DNA of 37,983 nucleotides from Flavobacteriaceae bacterium (GCA_030529185.1 JAUMXI010000013.1:1-37983); one strand, 5' to 3'. Shown: positions 6,216 through 16,230, counted from the first letter of the stretch. Notes: generated from the letters alone by a model not told the origin. Numbers and translations: made by a program.

Positions 6216-8816
6216 ATGATGACATCACAAGAGATAAGACAGAAATTTTTAGATTTTTTTGCGAGTAAGGGGCATAGCATTGTGCCATCTGCTCCGATTG
6301 TTTTGAAAGATGACCCTACGCTGATGTTCTCCAATTCGGGAATGACGCAGTTCAAGGATTTTTTCCTCGGATACAAAGAGCCAACTTCTACCAAAGTGGC
6401 TGATACTCAAAAATGTTTGAGAGTCTCGGGGAAGCACAACGATTTGGACGATGTGGGGCGTGATACCTATCATCACACAATGTTCGAAATGCTGGGCAAC
6501 TGGTCGTTTGGGGATTATTTCAAAAAAGAGGCGATTGCTTGGGCGTGGGAACTGCTTACGGAGGTGTATCAAATTCCGAAAGAAAATATTTATGTAACCA
6601 TTTTTGAGGGCGATGCGTCCGAGAATTTGGAGCGTGACCAAGAAGCCTATGATTTCTGGAAAACGCACATCGTCGAAGACCGAATTATCAACGGAAATAA
6701 AAAAGATAATTTCTGGGAAATGGGTGAACAGGGACCTTGTGGGCCTTGCTCGGAAATTCATATTGATTTGAGAAGCGAAGCCGAAAAAGCCAAAATTTCT
6801 GGAAAAGAATTGGTAAATCAAGACCATCCGCAAGTGATTGAGGTTTGGAATTTGGTGTTTATGGAGTTCAACCGAAAAGCCGATGGTTCGCTGGAGAAAT
6901 TACCAAAGCAAAATGTGGATACAGGAATGGGCTTTGAGCGACTTTGTATGGCTCTTCAAGGGAAATCGTCCAACTATGATACCGATGTTTTCACGCCGTT
7001 GATTGAAAAAGTAGAAGAAATTTCAGGCAAAAAATACGAGGGCAAATTGGAAGATGAAAAAGACATTGCCATTCGCGTGATTGTGGATCATATTCGTGCG
7101 GTGTCTTTCGCTATTGCCGATGGACAACTGCCGTCCAACAATGGGGCAGGGTATGTCATTCGCCGTATTCTTCGCCGTGCTATTCGCTACGCTTTCACTT
7201 TCTTGGAGCAAAAAGAACCTTTCATTTATAAATTGGTCAAGACGCTTACCCAACAAATGGGCGGAGCGTTCCCAGAATTGGAGAAACAATTTACTTTGGT
7301 TCAGAATGTGATTAAAGAAGAGGAAATTTCTTTTCTTCGAACTTTGGAGCAAGGTCTTTTGATGCTCGATGCGATGATGAATAACGCTACCGATAAGCAG
7401 ATTTCTGGGGCAAAAGCATTTGAATTATACGATACTTACGGCTTTCCGATTGATTTAACGGCATTGATTTTAGCCGAAAAAGGCTTTACTCTCGATGAAG
7501 CGGGTTTTGAAGAAAATTTGAAAAAACAAAAAGAGCGTTCTCGTGCGGCGGCTCAGATGAAAACCGATGATTGGGTCATTCTCCGTGAAGATGATGAGGA
7601 AGAATTCATCGGCTATGATACTTTGGAAGCGAGGGTTCGCATCACGAAATACAGAAAAGTGGAGAGCCAAAAAGACGGCACATTGTATCAATTAGTCTTT
7701 AATGTGACGCCGTTTTATCCCGAAGGAGGAGGTCAAGTGGGCGATAGAGGATTTTTGGTTTCAGCCAATGGAGAGATGACTTATATCATTGATACTAAGA
7801 AAGAAAACAATCTTATTATTCATCTTTCGGAAACATTGCCGAGCAATTTAGATGAGCCATTTAAGGCGGAAGTGAAAGGGCGATATTTAACGGAGGCTAA
7901 TCACACGGCGACACACCTATTGCATCAGGCGTTGAGAGAGATTTTGGGAACACACATCGAGCAAAGAGGTTCCAAAGTGGATTTCGATTCGCTTCGTTTT
8001 GACTTTTCGCATTTCCAAAAAATGACTGCCGAAGAATTGGAGGAAGTGGAAAAATTGGTCAATCAGCGAATTATTGAAAAAATTGATTTGCAAGAATACC
8101 GAAATATCCCAATGCAACAGGCAATAGAGGCTGGGGCAATGGCACTTTTTGGCGAAAAATATGGCGATAAAGTGCGTATGATTCAGTTTGGGGAGAGTAA
8201 GGAACTTTGCGGAGGAACGCACACCAAAAATACGGGCGATATTTGGTATTTCAAGATTGTTTCCGAAGGTGCAGTAGCGGCAGGAATTCGCCGTATAGAA
8301 GCCATCACAAGGGACAAGGTTAAGGAATATTTTTGCCATTTTGAAGCTCAAAATCAACAGCTTTCAGAATTGTTAAAATCAAAAGATATTGTAAAATCGG
8401 TAGAGAAACTACAAGATGAAAATGCACAACTCAAAGCCGAATTGGAAGCCTTGAAAAGGGAAAAAGCACAAAGTGAGGCGAAAAATTGGCAAAACGATTT
8501 TACGCAAAAAGACGATAAACAATTATTGGTGAAAAAGACCTCTATGGACGCCGCTTCGGTGAAGGATATTGTATTCAAATTGAAGAAAGAAACGCCGAAA
8601 TCAGTCATCATTATTCTTTCCAACGCTGGAGAAAAACCGATGCTCACAGTGGGCGTATCCGATGATTTGGACGGACAATACCACGCAGGAAACATCGTAA
8701 AAGAATTGGCAAAAGAAATCCAAGGCGGTGGTGGTGGCAACGCAGGTTTCGCCACAGCAGGAGGGAAGAATTTAGACGGCTTGGAGACAGCTTACCAAAA
8801 AGCATTAGCATTATAA
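6216..8816 (+). CDS. alaS: Alanyl-tRNA synthetase
   Basis: Charges tRNA-Ala and clears mischarged Ser/Gly through its editing domain. 866 residues, normal length. Order: class II catalytic domain (from residue 1, with [14 protein letters not shown] and [26 protein letters not shown]), tRNA-recognition domain, editing domain with the zinc-binding set HTATH (about 570) and CGGTH (about 670), then a coiled-coil linker rich in Lys/Glu/Gln and the C-Ala domain ending in [16 protein letters not shown]. All expected motifs are intact. Two adjacent ATG codons at 6216 and 6219 could both serve as start. It is monocistronic between its own promoter and a bidirectional terminator. Confidence 0.97.
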   Translation: MMTSQEIRQKFLDFFASKGHSIVPSAPIVLKDDPTLMFSNSGMTQFKDFFLGYKEPTSTKVADTQKCLRVSGKHNDLDDVGRDTYHHTMFEMLGNWSFGDYFKKEAIAWAWELLTEVYQIPKENIYVTIFEGDASENLERDQEAYDFWKTHIVEDRIINGNKKDNFWEMGEQGPCGPCSEIHIDLRSEAEKAKISGKELVNQDHPQVIEVWNLVFMEFNRKADGSLEKLPKQNVDTGMGFERLCMALQGKSSNYDTDVFTPLIEKVEEISGKKYEGKLEDEKDIAIRVIVDHIRAVSFAIADGQLPSNNGAGYVIRRILRRAIRYAFTFLEQKEPFIYKLVKTLTQQMGGAFPELEKQFTLVQNVIKEEEISFLRTLEQGLLMLDAMMNNATDKQISGAKAFELYDTYGFPIDLTALILAEKGFTLDEAGFEENLKKQKERSRAAAQMKTDDWVILREDDEEEFIGYDTLEARVRITKYRKVESQKDGTLYQLVFNVTPFYPEGGGQVGDRGFLVSANGEMTYIIDTKKENNLIIHLSETLPSNLDEPFKAEVKGRYLTEANHTATHLLHQALREILGTHIEQRGSKVDFDSLRFDFSHFQKMTAEELEEVEKLVNQRIIEKIDLQEYRNIPMQQAIEAGAMALFGEKYGDKVRMIQFGESKELCGGTHTKNTGDIWYFKIVSEGAVAAGIRRIEAITRDKVKEYFCHFEAQNQQLSELLKSKDIVKSVEKLQDENAQLKAELEALKREKAQSEAKNWQNDFTQKDDKQLLVKKTSMDAASVKDIVFKLKKETPKSVIIILSNAGEKPMLTVGVSDDLDGQYHAGNIVKELAKEIQGGGGGNAGFATAGGKNLDGLETAYQKALAL

Positions 8817-8846
8817 TGCTCAATTCATTATAAAATATTGTCATAA

Positions 8847-8874
8847 AAAAAGACCGCTAAACTGCGGTCTTTTC
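8847..8874. terminator. Bidirectional terminator between alaS and the porin gene
   Basis: Stem AAAAGACCGC/GCGGTCTTTT (8847-8856/57 and 8864-8874) around a 6-base loop, A-rich on the left and T-rich on the right, between convergent genes. Confidence 0.9.
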
Positions 8875-8879
8875 TTTGT

Positions 8880-10307
8880 TTAGAACTTCCAGCCCAAAGT
8901 GAGGATGAAGTTTCCTTTATTGTTTTTTACATTAGATACGATGCTTGTATTGGAATCCGTTGTCGCTGAGGTGTGGAAATAATCTCCATCAAAAAACGGA
9001 TTGGAATATTTATAAGTAATATACTGATAAGCGGCATCTATATAAAAACTTTTAAAATCATAACCCAAACCGCCAGAAATCACCTCGGATTTTCCTACGA
9101 TATAGTTGGACAATTTGCCTTTTTGCTGAATAGTGCCATCATCGTTGAAAATACTATAACCCTTGCCATTATCACCAAATGTATAATCTCTGAAAGGGCT
9201 TGTAGTAAAGGAATATCCACCTCTTACACGAAAGTTTTTAAGCCTATATTCTCCTCCTAATCTTACTTCGCTCTGAGACTTATAATTGCTTTGGTAGAAG
9301 TCGTTGAGTTGTCTTTCAGCATCACCTCCACTAAAATGAGGTTTTCCTAAATCCATTCTATAATCTACATTGAGAGCAAAGTTCTTGTTAGGAATAAACG
9401 CTCCACTTAAGGTTAATTTACTTGGAGTTTTCAGATTTCTGTCTTCTGCATAATTATAAGATGATATTTTTTGACCATCGTTTTTATATTCAACGTATTC
9501 TCTATCAATGCTATACCAAACAGGGGATTCCACAGATGCTCCTAAACGGATTTGTTGGGTAATTTTTCCGATTACACCTAATGAAAGGGAAACACCAGTA
9601 GATTCTTCTCTGAAAGGTGTAAAATTTCTTTTATAATAATTGCTACTTCCTGAATTTTGGTAAGTGATAAGAACCTCATCATATTGCTCTATATTGCTGG
9701 AGAGTAAATTGACTCCAGCACCGATGTAAAGATTGTTTTCGTAATTTCCACCAATTCCAAAACTCAATTTAGAGCGTTTCCCAATTCTTTCGTACATGTG
9801 CCCAGAATAAAGGTCGTAGTCCGTTATCTTGTTTGAATTATCCAAAACAGGTTTTTTAAGGTTTGGATTTTTAGGGGATTGAATTTGATTACCAATGCCT
9901 TCATTAGTATAATTAATCCCTACATTGATGAATTTCCAAGAGCTTTTATCATTGGTGTGGAATGAAAATACTCCTCCTGCCTGACCTAATGTGGTATTAT
10001 TCACACTCTTTTTTATTGAATTTCCTGCTAAATGAGCTTCAGTTTGATTAGAATTAACGAGCAAACTCACATTAGAATCATTAGTGATGAAAACTCCTAA
10101 ACCAGCGGGGTTAGTCCCCATTGATGAAATTTCTCCACCCAAAGCTCCCATTGCTCCACCCATTGCAGAATATTTTGCAGAGCCAATAAGGCTTTGATTA
10201 TCATAAACTTCTGTGGTGTTTCTGATGACCGAAACATCTTGTGCAAACATCATCGCACTTACAGAAATACCTGCTAATATTGAAATCTTTTTTGTCATTT
10301 TCTTCAT
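8880..10307 (-). CDS. FadL/OmpP1-family outer-membrane protein
   Basis: 475 residues: signal peptide (about 1-22, ending MMFAQ), an N-terminal part with SAKYSAMGGAMGALGG and SMGTNPAGLGVF (the Gly/Asn-rich signature at the start of FadL-type barrels), many alternating beta-strand segments, and a C-terminal aromatic residue (TLGWKF) typical of outer-membrane barrels. FadL-type proteins let hydrophobic compounds cross the outer membrane. Flavobacterial members are often labelled hemin receptor without direct proof, so no substrate is claimed here. It begins 18 bases after the Tyr/Asn-rich lipoprotein gene and is probably expressed from the same promoter at 11292-11321. A second Met at residue 4 is an alternative start. 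Confidence 0.82.
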   Translation of the reverse strand: MKKMTKKISILAGISVSAMMFAQDVSVIRNTTEVYDNQSLIGSAKYSAMGGAMGALGGEISSMGTNPAGLGVFITNDSNVSLLVNSNQTEAHLAGNSIKKSVNNTTLGQAGGVFSFHTNDKSSWKFINVGINYTNEGIGNQIQSPKNPNLKKPVLDNSNKITDYDLYSGHMYERIGKRSKLSFGIGGNYENNLYIGAGVNLLSSNIEQYDEVLITYQNSGSSNYYKRNFTPFREESTGVSLSLGVIGKITQQIRLGASVESPVWYSIDREYVEYKNDGQKISSYNYAEDRNLKTPSKLTLSGAFIPNKNFALNVDYRMDLGKPHFSGGDAERQLNDFYQSNYKSQSEVRLGGEYRLKNFRVRGGYSFTTSPFRDYTFGDNGKGYSIFNDDGTIQQKGKLSNYIVGKSEVISGGLGYDFKSFYIDAAYQYITYKYSNPFFDGDYFHTSATTDSNTSIVSNVKNNKGNFILTLGWKF

Positions 10308-10325
10308 TAAATAAAATTACATTAA

Positions 10326-11252
10326 TTATCTTGTTCGGGTGCTACTGCTTCTTACCCCACTGCCAGAATTACTACTTCCTCCCCAGCTTGGCTCTCTTCC
10401 CCAACTTCCTTGGTTAGAACTATGGTTTGATGGAGTATGCGAAGATTGTCTGCTTTCAGAATTTTGAGAGTAGTTTCTGTTATTAGAGTTAGATCTTCTC
10501 GTTCCCCAAGATGAGCTCCTTACCGAATTTTGGTTAGGATAACGATTTTGAGGTCGTTGATGTTGTTGAGATCTTCCCCAAGAGGAGTTTTCGCTTCTTT
10601 GAGTCCCTCTATATACAGGGTCTGCACCGCTTCTTTTATAAGTTCTTACAGGGTAATATTCTCTTATAATATAAGGTGAGTGATACCCATAATATGGCGA
10701 ATAATAAGGATTGTAATACCAGTTATTATAGCCGTGATAATACCTATTTCCCCAATAATTATAATAACTTTGATAATATGGGTGATAGTAGTTTCTCCAA
10801 TAATATCTTGGGAAGCCCATATTCCAGCCAGAGTAGAAATTTCCGAAATAAGAGTTATACATTCCAAAATAGTAAGGAGAATAAAAATTTTGATAATAAG
10901 GATAATCCCACGCAGAATAACCATTGTAATAATAATTATTTTGAGTTCCTGCGTAAGTTCCCCAATCTGAGGTGCTTATCTTTTGCTCATTCCCCCAATT
11001 TTTATTGCTGTATTTCTTTTCTTGTTCCTCTCTCACTCTTTGAGATTGGTGTATAATACCTCCTTGATAATCATAGGTTTCTGGTTCTTGCCACGCTATC
11101 TTTCGCTCTATTTTATCTGTGTTGGGGTCGTAATAAATACCATCGGTTTCGGTGTATCCCAATTGTGCTCCGCAAGAAATCAAAAGCATACTTCCTAAAA
11201 CTCCCACAATCCCTTTGCGTAAAATAGAAGCACTAAAAAATTTATTTTTCAT
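10326..11252 (-). CDS. Tyr/Asn/Ser-rich low-complexity lipoprotein of unknown function
   Basis: 308 residues from the ATG at 11252. A lipoprotein signal peptide has lipobox LLISC, with the lipidated Cys at 27. A short ordered region (about 28-85) is followed by a tract rich in Tyr, Asn, Trp, Phe and Pro (about 90-210, with repeated YY, NYYHPYY and NPYYSPYYG units), then a Ser/Arg/Gln/Asn-rich disordered tail ending SSTRTR. The composition suggests an extended surface or intermembrane protein, but I recognise no domain. The longer frame starts at a TTG (11261), which I rejected in favour of the ATG three codons later. A consensus promoter lies about 40 bases upstream. It precedes the FadL-like porin by 18 bases, so the two are likely co-expressed. 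Confidence 0.75.
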   Translation of the reverse strand: MKNKFFSASILRKGIVGVLGSMLLISCGAQLGYTETDGIYYDPNTDKIERKIAWQEPETYDYQGGIIHQSQRVREEQEKKYSNKNWGNEQKISTSDWGTYAGTQNNYYYNGYSAWDYPYYQNFYSPYYFGMYNSYFGNFYSGWNMGFPRYYWRNYYHPYYQSYYNYWGNRYYHGYNNWYYNPYYSPYYGYHSPYIIREYYPVRTYKRSGADPVYRGTQRSENSSWGRSQQHQRPQNRYPNQNSVRSSSWGTRRSNSNNRNYSQNSESRQSSHTPSNHSSNQGSWGREPSWGGSSNSGSGVRSSSTRTR

Positions 11253-11283
11253 ATTAAACAATAGATTTTAAGGTTAAATAACT

Positions 11284-11291
11284 TATCTTTG
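11284..11291 (+). promoter_or_regulatory. -7 box for proS
   Basis: TATCTTTG matches TAnnTTTG, 73 bases before the proS ATG, which implies a leader of roughly 65-70 bases. It directly abuts the minus-strand -7 box of the lipoprotein gene. No TTG was found at -33. Confidence 0.5.
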
Positions 11292-11321
11292 CAAAATTAA
11301 TGATTACCAAAATTATACCAA
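11292..11321 (-). promoter_or_regulatory. Consensus promoter of the lipoprotein-porin pair
   Basis: On the minus strand TTG (11321-11319) and TAATTTTG (11299-11292) are exactly 19 bases apart, the Bacteroidota -33/-7 arrangement. The two opposing -7 boxes touch at 11291/11292, so polymerase binding in the two directions should be mutually exclusive. Confidence 0.7.
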
Positions 11322-11364
11322 ATTTTTGATTTGACAATAAAATTATTAAAGATATTTTAAATTT

Positions 11365-12840
11365 ATGGCAAAATTAACTTCAAGAGCAGAGGATTATAGC
11401 AAATGGTATAATGAACTGATTGTAGGAGCAGACTTGGCAGAAAACTCAGGAGTGAGAGGCTGTATGGTGATTAAGCCTTATGGCTATGCGATTTGGGAGA
11501 AAATGCGAGATGAATTGGATAAAAAATTCAAGGAAACGGGACACGAAAATGCTTATTTCCCAATTTTTGTGCCAAAAAGTCTTTTTGAAGCAGAGGAAAA
11601 AAATGCAGAAGGTTTCGCCAAAGAATGTGCTGTGGTCACGCATTATCGTCTAAAAACCGACCCAGAAAATCCTTCAAAATTGATTGTTGATCCAGAAGCA
11701 AAATTAGAGGAAGAGCTTATTGTTCGTCCTACTTCAGAGGCAATCATTTGGAATACTTATAAAAATTGGATTCAGTCTTATAGAGATTTACCGATTAAAA
11801 TCAACCAATGGGCAAATGTGGTGCGTTGGGAGATGAGAACGCGTCCATTTTTGAGAACATCGGAATTCCTTTGGCAAGAAGGGCATACAGCACATACCAC
11901 GAAAGAAGAGGCTTTGGAGGAAGCAGAACAAATGTTGGAAATTTATGCTGAATTTGCTGAAAAAATGATGGCAGTGCCAGTGATTAGAGGGTTGAAATCT
12001 CCAAGTGAAAGATTTGCAGGAGCTGATGAAACCTATTGTATTGAGGCTTTGATGCAAGATGGTAAGGCGCTTCAAGCGGGGACTTCCCACTTTTTAGGTC
12101 AGAATTTTGCAAAAGCTTTTGATGTGAAATTTACCAATAACGAAGGTAAAATGGACTATGCGTGGGCAACTTCTTGGGGCGTTTCTACACGATTGATGGG
12201 AGCCTTGATAATGTCGCATTCCGATGATAATGGATTGGTTTTGCCTCCGTCATTAGCCCCAATTCAGGTGGTGATTGTGCCTATCTTCAAAGGAGAAGAT
12301 CAATTGGCTCAAATAGATGAGGTGGCTTATGCTCTTTCGGATAAATTAAAATCGCTCGGAATTTCAGTGAAATACGATAACCGAACTACGCAAAAACCAG
12401 GCTGGAAATTCGCGGAATACGAATTGAAAGGAGTGCCTATTCGTGTGGCAATTGGTCCGAAAGATTTGGAAAATGGAGTGGTGGAGTTAGCAAGAAGAGA
12501 TACTTTAACGAAAGAAACTCAACCTTTGGAAAATGTTGAAAATTACATTAATGAACTTTTGACTAAAATTCAAGAAGAAATTTACCAAAGAGCCTTAAAA
12601 TTCAGAGATGAAAATATTACCAAAGTAGATTCCTACGAAGAGTTTAAAAAGATGTTGGAAGAAAAAGGTGGATTTATCTCTGCCCATTGGGACGGCACAG
12701 AGGAAGAAGAAGAGAGAATAAAAGAGGAAACCAAAGCTACCATTAGATGTATTCCATTAGATGCGGAGGAGGAAGAAGGTGTTTCTCTTATTTCTGGAAA
12801 ACCTTCCAAACGCCGAGTGTTATTCGCAAAAGCGTATTAA
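11365..12840 (+). CDS. proS: Prolyl-tRNA synthetase (short, archaeal/eukaryote-like type)
   Basis: Charges tRNA-Pro. 491 residues, the short form without the bacterial insertion (INS) editing domain. Visible: class II motifs including [16 protein letters not shown] (near 120) and the motif 2 block [24 protein letters not shown] (near 155-178), the ATP-binding [13 protein letters not shown], the anticodon-binding domain with [20 protein letters not shown], and a C-terminal zinc-type domain ending in an aromatic residue (LFAKAY), as usual for this type. It is read divergently from the lipoprotein-porin pair and ends at a strong terminator. Confidence 0.96.
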   Translation: MAKLTSRAEDYSKWYNELIVGADLAENSGVRGCMVIKPYGYAIWEKMRDELDKKFKETGHENAYFPIFVPKSLFEAEEKNAEGFAKECAVVTHYRLKTDPENPSKLIVDPEAKLEEELIVRPTSEAIIWNTYKNWIQSYRDLPIKINQWANVVRWEMRTRPFLRTSEFLWQEGHTAHTTKEEALEEAEQMLEIYAEFAEKMMAVPVIRGLKSPSERFAGADETYCIEALMQDGKALQAGTSHFLGQNFAKAFDVKFTNNEGKMDYAWATSWGVSTRLMGALIMSHSDDNGLVLPPSLAPIQVVIVPIFKGEDQLAQIDEVAYALSDKLKSLGISVKYDNRTTQKPGWKFAEYELKGVPIRVAIGPKDLENGVVELARRDTLTKETQPLENVENYINELLTKIQEEIYQRALKFRDENITKVDSYEEFKKMLEEKGGFISAHWDGTEEEEERIKEETKATIRCIPLDAEEEEGVSLISGKPSKRRVLFAKAY

Positions 12841-12850
12841 TATAATAATA

Positions 12851-12876
12851 AAAAAGGCTCTTTTTAGAGCCTTTTT
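12851..12876. terminator. Bidirectional terminator between proS and the exported hypothetical
   Basis: Stem GGCTCT/AGAGCC (12856-12861 and 12866-12871) with a TTTT loop, flanked by A5 and T5, between convergent genes. Confidence 0.9.
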
Positions 12877-12882
12877 GTTTTT

Positions 12883-13443
12883 CTAATTGTTGTATTTTTC
12901 AATAATTTCTTTTATGTCAAGGTCGGTAATCATTCTATTAACTTCTCTTGCTAACTCTGGTTTTTCAGCCAAAAGGTTTTTCAGTTTCTTTTTGTATTTG
13001 CCTTTTACAGGGACTTTCACGATTTCGTTTCCTTTAACAAAATAGTCATCATAGGCATAATTTTGGTCCCAAGCATCAGCTTTATAACTGAAATAATTTC
13101 TATACCAAGAGATTTTCCCAACTGCCATTACTTCTAAAAGTTTTCCGCCAAGATTAAGCTCTGGAATTTGTTTGAAAACTCTTTTATCTCCATTTTTATC
13201 CGTAAATTCAATATAGAAAATATCCTTATCTCTGAGCTTTACCTCTTGTCTTCTTTCACCTACTTTTATGCCTTGTTCAAAGACCATTGGGTTGAATTTA
13301 TTTTTACTCAAAAGGCTGGTATAAAGCCTCGCCTGAGTGTTTATAGTATCCGTAGAAATGGAGGGAATATATTTAATATCCGTGAGCTGAGCACTTGTCC
13401 AATTTATGAAACTTAAACCAATGAAAACCGCTATTTTTTTCAC
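12883..13443 (-). CDS. Exported protein of unknown function
   Basis: 186 residues with an N-terminal signal peptide (KKIAVFIGLSFINWTSAQ, cut predicted after residue 18), then a soluble alpha/beta region containing YIEFTDKNGDKRVFKQIPEL and AVGKISWYRNYF, and a Lys-rich helical C-terminus. I do not recognise a family. The start is unusual: the only codon that gives the whole signal peptide is GTG at 13443. An ATG overlapping it by two bases runs straight into TGA. It begins 18 bases after the gcvT stop and may be the third gene of the idi-gcvT transcript. The function is unknown and nothing suggests a link to glycine cleavage beyond position. Confidence 0.65.
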   Translation of the reverse strand: MKKIAVFIGLSFINWTSAQLTDIKYIPSISTDTINTQARLYTSLLSKNKFNPMVFEQGIKVGERRQEVKLRDKDIFYIEFTDKNGDKRVFKQIPELNLGGKLLEVMAVGKISWYRNYFSYKADAWDQNYAYDDYFVKGNEIVKVPVKGKYKKKLKNLLAEKPELAREVNRMITDLDIKEIIEKYNN

Positions 13444-13461
13444 ATTTAATGCATTTAAAAT

Positions 13462-14541
13462 TTAAACAAAAGGAGCTTTTACCACTTTTGCAGGGATATT
13501 TTTATTTCTGATTTGAATGAAAATATCCGAACCAACTGGCGAAAACGCAGTTTTTACATACGCCAATCCTAAACCAACTTTTTTGCAAGGCGACATTGTT
13601 CCAGAAGTCACTTTCCCGATTTCGTTGCCCTCGGCATCTACTACTAAATAGTCGTGTCTTGGAATGGCTTTTTCTTGCATTTCAAAACCTACCAATTTTC
13701 TTTCAACACCATTGGTTTTGTGCTTTTCGATGATTTCTTTTGCTACAAAATCTTTCGTAAATTTCGTAATCCAGCCCAGTCCAGCTTCAATCGGTGAAGT
13801 GGTATCATCAATATCGTTTCCGTAAAGGGCAAAACCTTTTTCTAATCTTAAAGTATCTCTTGCAGCCAATCCACAAGGAATTAAACCAAATTCTTCTCCC
13901 ACTTTGGTCAATTCGTCCCAAATTTTTTCAGCAACTTCGTTCGGGAAGTAAATTTCAAAACCTCCTGAACCAGTATAACCTGTATTAGAGATGATTACAT
14001 TTTCTACCTCTGCAATGCTTCCAGTCGTAAAATGATAGTAAGGAATTTCGGAAAGATTGGTTGAAGTCAATTTTTGTAGCGTTTCGGTAGCCTTTGGACC
14101 TTGAATGGCAATAAGGGAAGTTTCGGCAGAAATATTGGTCATCTTCGCACCGAATTTTTCGTTGTATTTAGAGATGTGTTGCCAGTCTTTGTCAATGTTA
14201 GAAGCATTTACGACCACGAAATATTTTTCATCGGACATTTTATAGATAATCAAATCATCTACAATTCCTCCGTTTTCGTTCGGAAGGCAAGAATATTGTG
14301 CTTTTCCATCTTCTAAAGTTTCTAAATTATTAGAAGTGACGAACTGCAAAAGAGCCTTAGCATTGGCTCCCTCGATTAGGAATTGCCCCATATGAGAAAC
14401 ATCAAAAATCCCTACTTTTTCACGAACGGCAAAGTGTTCTTCCGTCACACCAGAATATTGCACGGGCATTTCAAACCCAGCGAAAGGTACCATTTTAGCC
14501 CCAAGAGCAATGTGTTTATCAAATAATGCGGTTTTTTTCAT
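13462..14541 (-). CDS. gcvT: Glycine cleavage system T protein (aminomethyltransferase)
   Basis: Transfers the methylene group from the aminomethyl-lipoyl H protein to tetrahydrofolate, releasing ammonia. 359 residues, usual length. Motifs: N-terminal [22 protein letters not shown]-like block (here [10 protein letters not shown]), the folate-site Asp in [26 protein letters not shown] and the C-terminal GYVTSG-like segment (here [21 protein letters not shown]). It follows idi with a 5-base gap. The other cleavage-system genes (gcvH, gcvP) are not in this window; the E3 subunit Lpd they need could be the one at 17600-18985. Confidence 0.96.
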   Translation of the reverse strand: MKKTALFDKHIALGAKMVPFAGFEMPVQYSGVTEEHFAVREKVGIFDVSHMGQFLIEGANAKALLQFVTSNNLETLEDGKAQYSCLPNENGGIVDDLIIYKMSDEKYFVVVNASNIDKDWQHISKYNEKFGAKMTNISAETSLIAIQGPKATETLQKLTSTNLSEIPYYHFTTGSIAEVENVIISNTGYTGSGGFEIYFPNEVAEKIWDELTKVGEEFGLIPCGLAARDTLRLEKGFALYGNDIDDTTSPIEAGLGWITKFTKDFVAKEIIEKHKTNGVERKLVGFEMQEKAIPRHDYLVVDAEGNEIGKVTSGTMSPCKKVGLGLAYVKTAFSPVGSDIFIQIRNKNIPAKVVKAPFV

Positions 14542-14546
14542 TGTTT

Positions 14547-15065
14547 TTATTTTTTTAAATATTGTTTGTATTCTTTTAAAATGATTTTAAACCATTCGGT
14601 AAAGTTTTGCGGATTTTCTTTTAGTTCTTGTTCCAAATCTTCCCAAGAAATGTATCTTGTCTCACTCACTTCATCGAGGTTGAGATGAAAGGCTCCTTCA
14701 AAAATTCCAAAGAAAACATAATCCAACTCGTGTTCCCAAAGTCCTTGTCCTACATCGGCTTTATAAATAAAGTTGAATTTCTCCTGCAAATCACAAGTAA
14801 TGCCCAATTCTTCTTTGAGCCTTCTGTGAGCGGCTTGTAGATAAGTTTCGCCCTCTCGGGGATGTGAGCAACAAGCGTTTGTCCATTGGTTGGGCGAATG
14901 GTATTTAGTGGAAGCTCTTTTTTGAAGAAGCATATTGCCTTGCTCATCAAACAGAAATACAGAAAAGGCACGATGGAGAACACCCTTTTGATGGGCTTCT
15001 TGTTTTTCCATTAGTCCTAAAAATTCATCGTGGGGATTAACTAAAACAACCTTTTCTTTTTCCAT
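14547..15065 (-). CDS. idi: Isopentenyl-diphosphate delta-isomerase, type I
   Basis: Interconverts IPP and DMAPP for isoprenoid synthesis (quinones, carrier lipids). From the ATG at 15065 it has 172 residues with the Nudix-like fold. The catalytic Cys is in [12 protein letters not shown] (Cys65/66) and the catalytic Glu in WEHELDYV (Glu111/113), near the E. coli positions 67 and 116. An in-frame TTG at 15083 would add six residues but lies inside a TACATTTG -7 box, so the ATG is preferred. The gene is followed 5 bases later by gcvT and probably heads that operon. Confidence 0.93.
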   Translation of the reverse strand: MEKEKVVLVNPHDEFLGLMEKQEAHQKGVLHRAFSVFLFDEQGNMLLQKRASTKYHSPNQWTNACCSHPREGETYLQAAHRRLKEELGITCDLQEKFNFIYKADVGQGLWEHELDYVFFGIFEGAFHLNLDEVSETRYISWEDLEQELKENPQNFTEWFKIILKEYKQYLKK

Positions 15066-15080
15066 AAAAATCAATAAAGG

Positions 15081-15088
15081 CAAATGTA
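15081..15088 (-). promoter_or_regulatory. -7 box for idi-gcvT
   Basis: TACATTTG on the minus strand matches TAnnTTTG. The idi ATG (15065) follows after a leader of only about 10 bases. No TTG was found at -33. Confidence 0.5.
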
Positions 15089-15136
15089 AGGATTTATTTC
15101 AAGATAAAAAATGTTAAATAATTAAAATCAAATTAG

Positions 15137-15144
15137 TATTTTTG
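15137..15144 (+). promoter_or_regulatory. -7 box for serA
   Basis: TATTTTTG matches TAnnTTTG and is 46 bases before the serA ATG. It is divergent from the idi promoter about 50 bases away. Confidence 0.5.
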
Positions 15145-15190
15145 TGAAATATAAATTTTAGTAAGATAAAGTTTAAATTAAATATTAATT

Positions 15191-16141
15191 ATGAAAGTAT
15201 TAGCAAATGATGGTTTAGACCACTCGGGAATTGTGAGATTACAAGAAGCAGGTTTTGAGGTGATTACGGACAAAGTTCCACAAGAAGGATTGATTGATTA
15301 TATCAACCAGCACCAAATCAGAACTTTATTGGTTCGTAGTGCAACCAAAGTGAGAAAAGATATTATTGATGCTTGTCCTTCGCTTAAAATCATCGGTAGA
15401 GGTGGTGTGGGAATGGATAATATTGATGTAGAATATGCAAGAGAAAAAGGGATAAATGTTATCAATACTCCTGCGGCGTCTTCGCTTTCTGTGGCGGAAT
15501 TGGTTTTTGCTCATTTGTTTTCGGGAGCAAGATTTTTAACCGATGCTAATAGAAAAATGCCAGTAGAAGGCGATACTAAATTTGCTGAACTTAAAAAAGC
15601 CTATACCAAAGGAATTGAGTTGAGAGGAAAAACCATCGGAATTATCGGTTTTGGTAGAATTGGTCAGGAAGTGGCTAAAATCGCTTTGGGATTGGGAATG
15701 AATGTAGTGGCAGCAGATAGTTTCTTGGGAGAAATTACGGTAAAAGTAGAATTTTTCAATGGACAGTCCGTTGATTTTAATATCAAAACTCAACCGATGG
15801 AACAAGTTTTGAAACAAGCTGACTTCATTACGCTTCATATTCCAGCTCAAAAAGAATATGTGATTGGGCAGAAAGAATTTGATTTGATGAAAAACGGAGC
15901 TGTTTTGGTGAATTGTGCTAGAGGCGGAGTGGTAGATGAAGAGGCTTTATTGGTAGCTTTGGATAGTGGAAAATTGGCTTTCGCTGGTTTAGATGTTTTC
16001 ATTAACGAGCCTACACCTGCGAAGAATGTTCTTTCTCACGCTAAAATTTCCCTAACGCCTCACACAGGGGCTTCTACTAATGAAGCACAAGACAGAATTG
16101 GGATTTCATTGGCAGAGCAAATTGTTGAAATTTTGAAGTAA
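15191..16141 (+). CDS. serA: D-3-phosphoglycerate dehydrogenase (short form)
   Basis: First step of serine synthesis: 3-phosphoglycerate to 3-phosphohydroxypyruvate with NAD. 316 residues with the D-isomer 2-hydroxyacid dehydrogenase fold: catalytic domain, Rossmann motif GIIGFGRIGQEVA (about 148-160), Arg in NCARGGVVDEEAL (about 240) and His in LTPHTGAST (near 292). It lacks the C-terminal ACT domain of long SerA, so serine feedback through ACT is not expected. Its usual partner serC is not adjacent here. Related 2-hydroxyacid dehydrogenases are similar, but the overall pattern supports SerA. A terminator follows. Confidence 0.85.
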   Translation: MKVLANDGLDHSGIVRLQEAGFEVITDKVPQEGLIDYINQHQIRTLLVRSATKVRKDIIDACPSLKIIGRGGVGMDNIDVEYAREKGINVINTPAASSLSVAELVFAHLFSGARFLTDANRKMPVEGDTKFAELKKAYTKGIELRGKTIGIIGFGRIGQEVAKIALGLGMNVVAADSFLGEITVKVEFFNGQSVDFNIKTQPMEQVLKQADFITLHIPAQKEYVIGQKEFDLMKNGAVLVNCARGGVVDEEALLVALDSGKLAFAGLDVFINEPTPAKNVLSHAKISLTPHTGASTNEAQDRIGISLAEQIVEILK

Positions 16142-16164
16142 TTCAACAAAAAATAAAAAAAAAT

Positions 16165-16196
16165 AAAAGCGATTGCAATGATTTGTAATCGCTTTT
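16165..16196 (+). terminator. Terminator after serA
   Basis: Stem AAAAGCGATT/AATCGCTTTT (16165-16174 and 16187-16196), extended by CA/TG across a mismatch, 23 bases after the serA stop. It separates serA from the next gene's promoter. Confidence 0.8.
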
Positions 16197-16200
16197 CCAT

Positions 16201-16208
16201 TATTTTTG
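16201..16208 (+). promoter_or_regulatory. -7 box for the DAHP synthase/chorismate mutase gene
   Basis: TATTTTTG matches TAnnTTTG, just after the serA terminator and 22 bases before the ATG. Confidence 0.5.
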
Positions 16209-16230
16209 CAGAGTTGAAGATTAAAATTAA

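Noticed and set aside
8880-10307. Hemin receptor
   Set aside because: This label is often attached to flavobacterial FadL-like proteins, but no heme-binding motif or iron-uptake neighbours are visible.
10664-11056. Several overlapping open frames on both strands over the lipoprotein gene
   Set aside because: They arise from the repetitive Tyr/Asn codons (TAT/AAT) of the real gene, have Ile- or Asn-biased composition and no start or promoter support.
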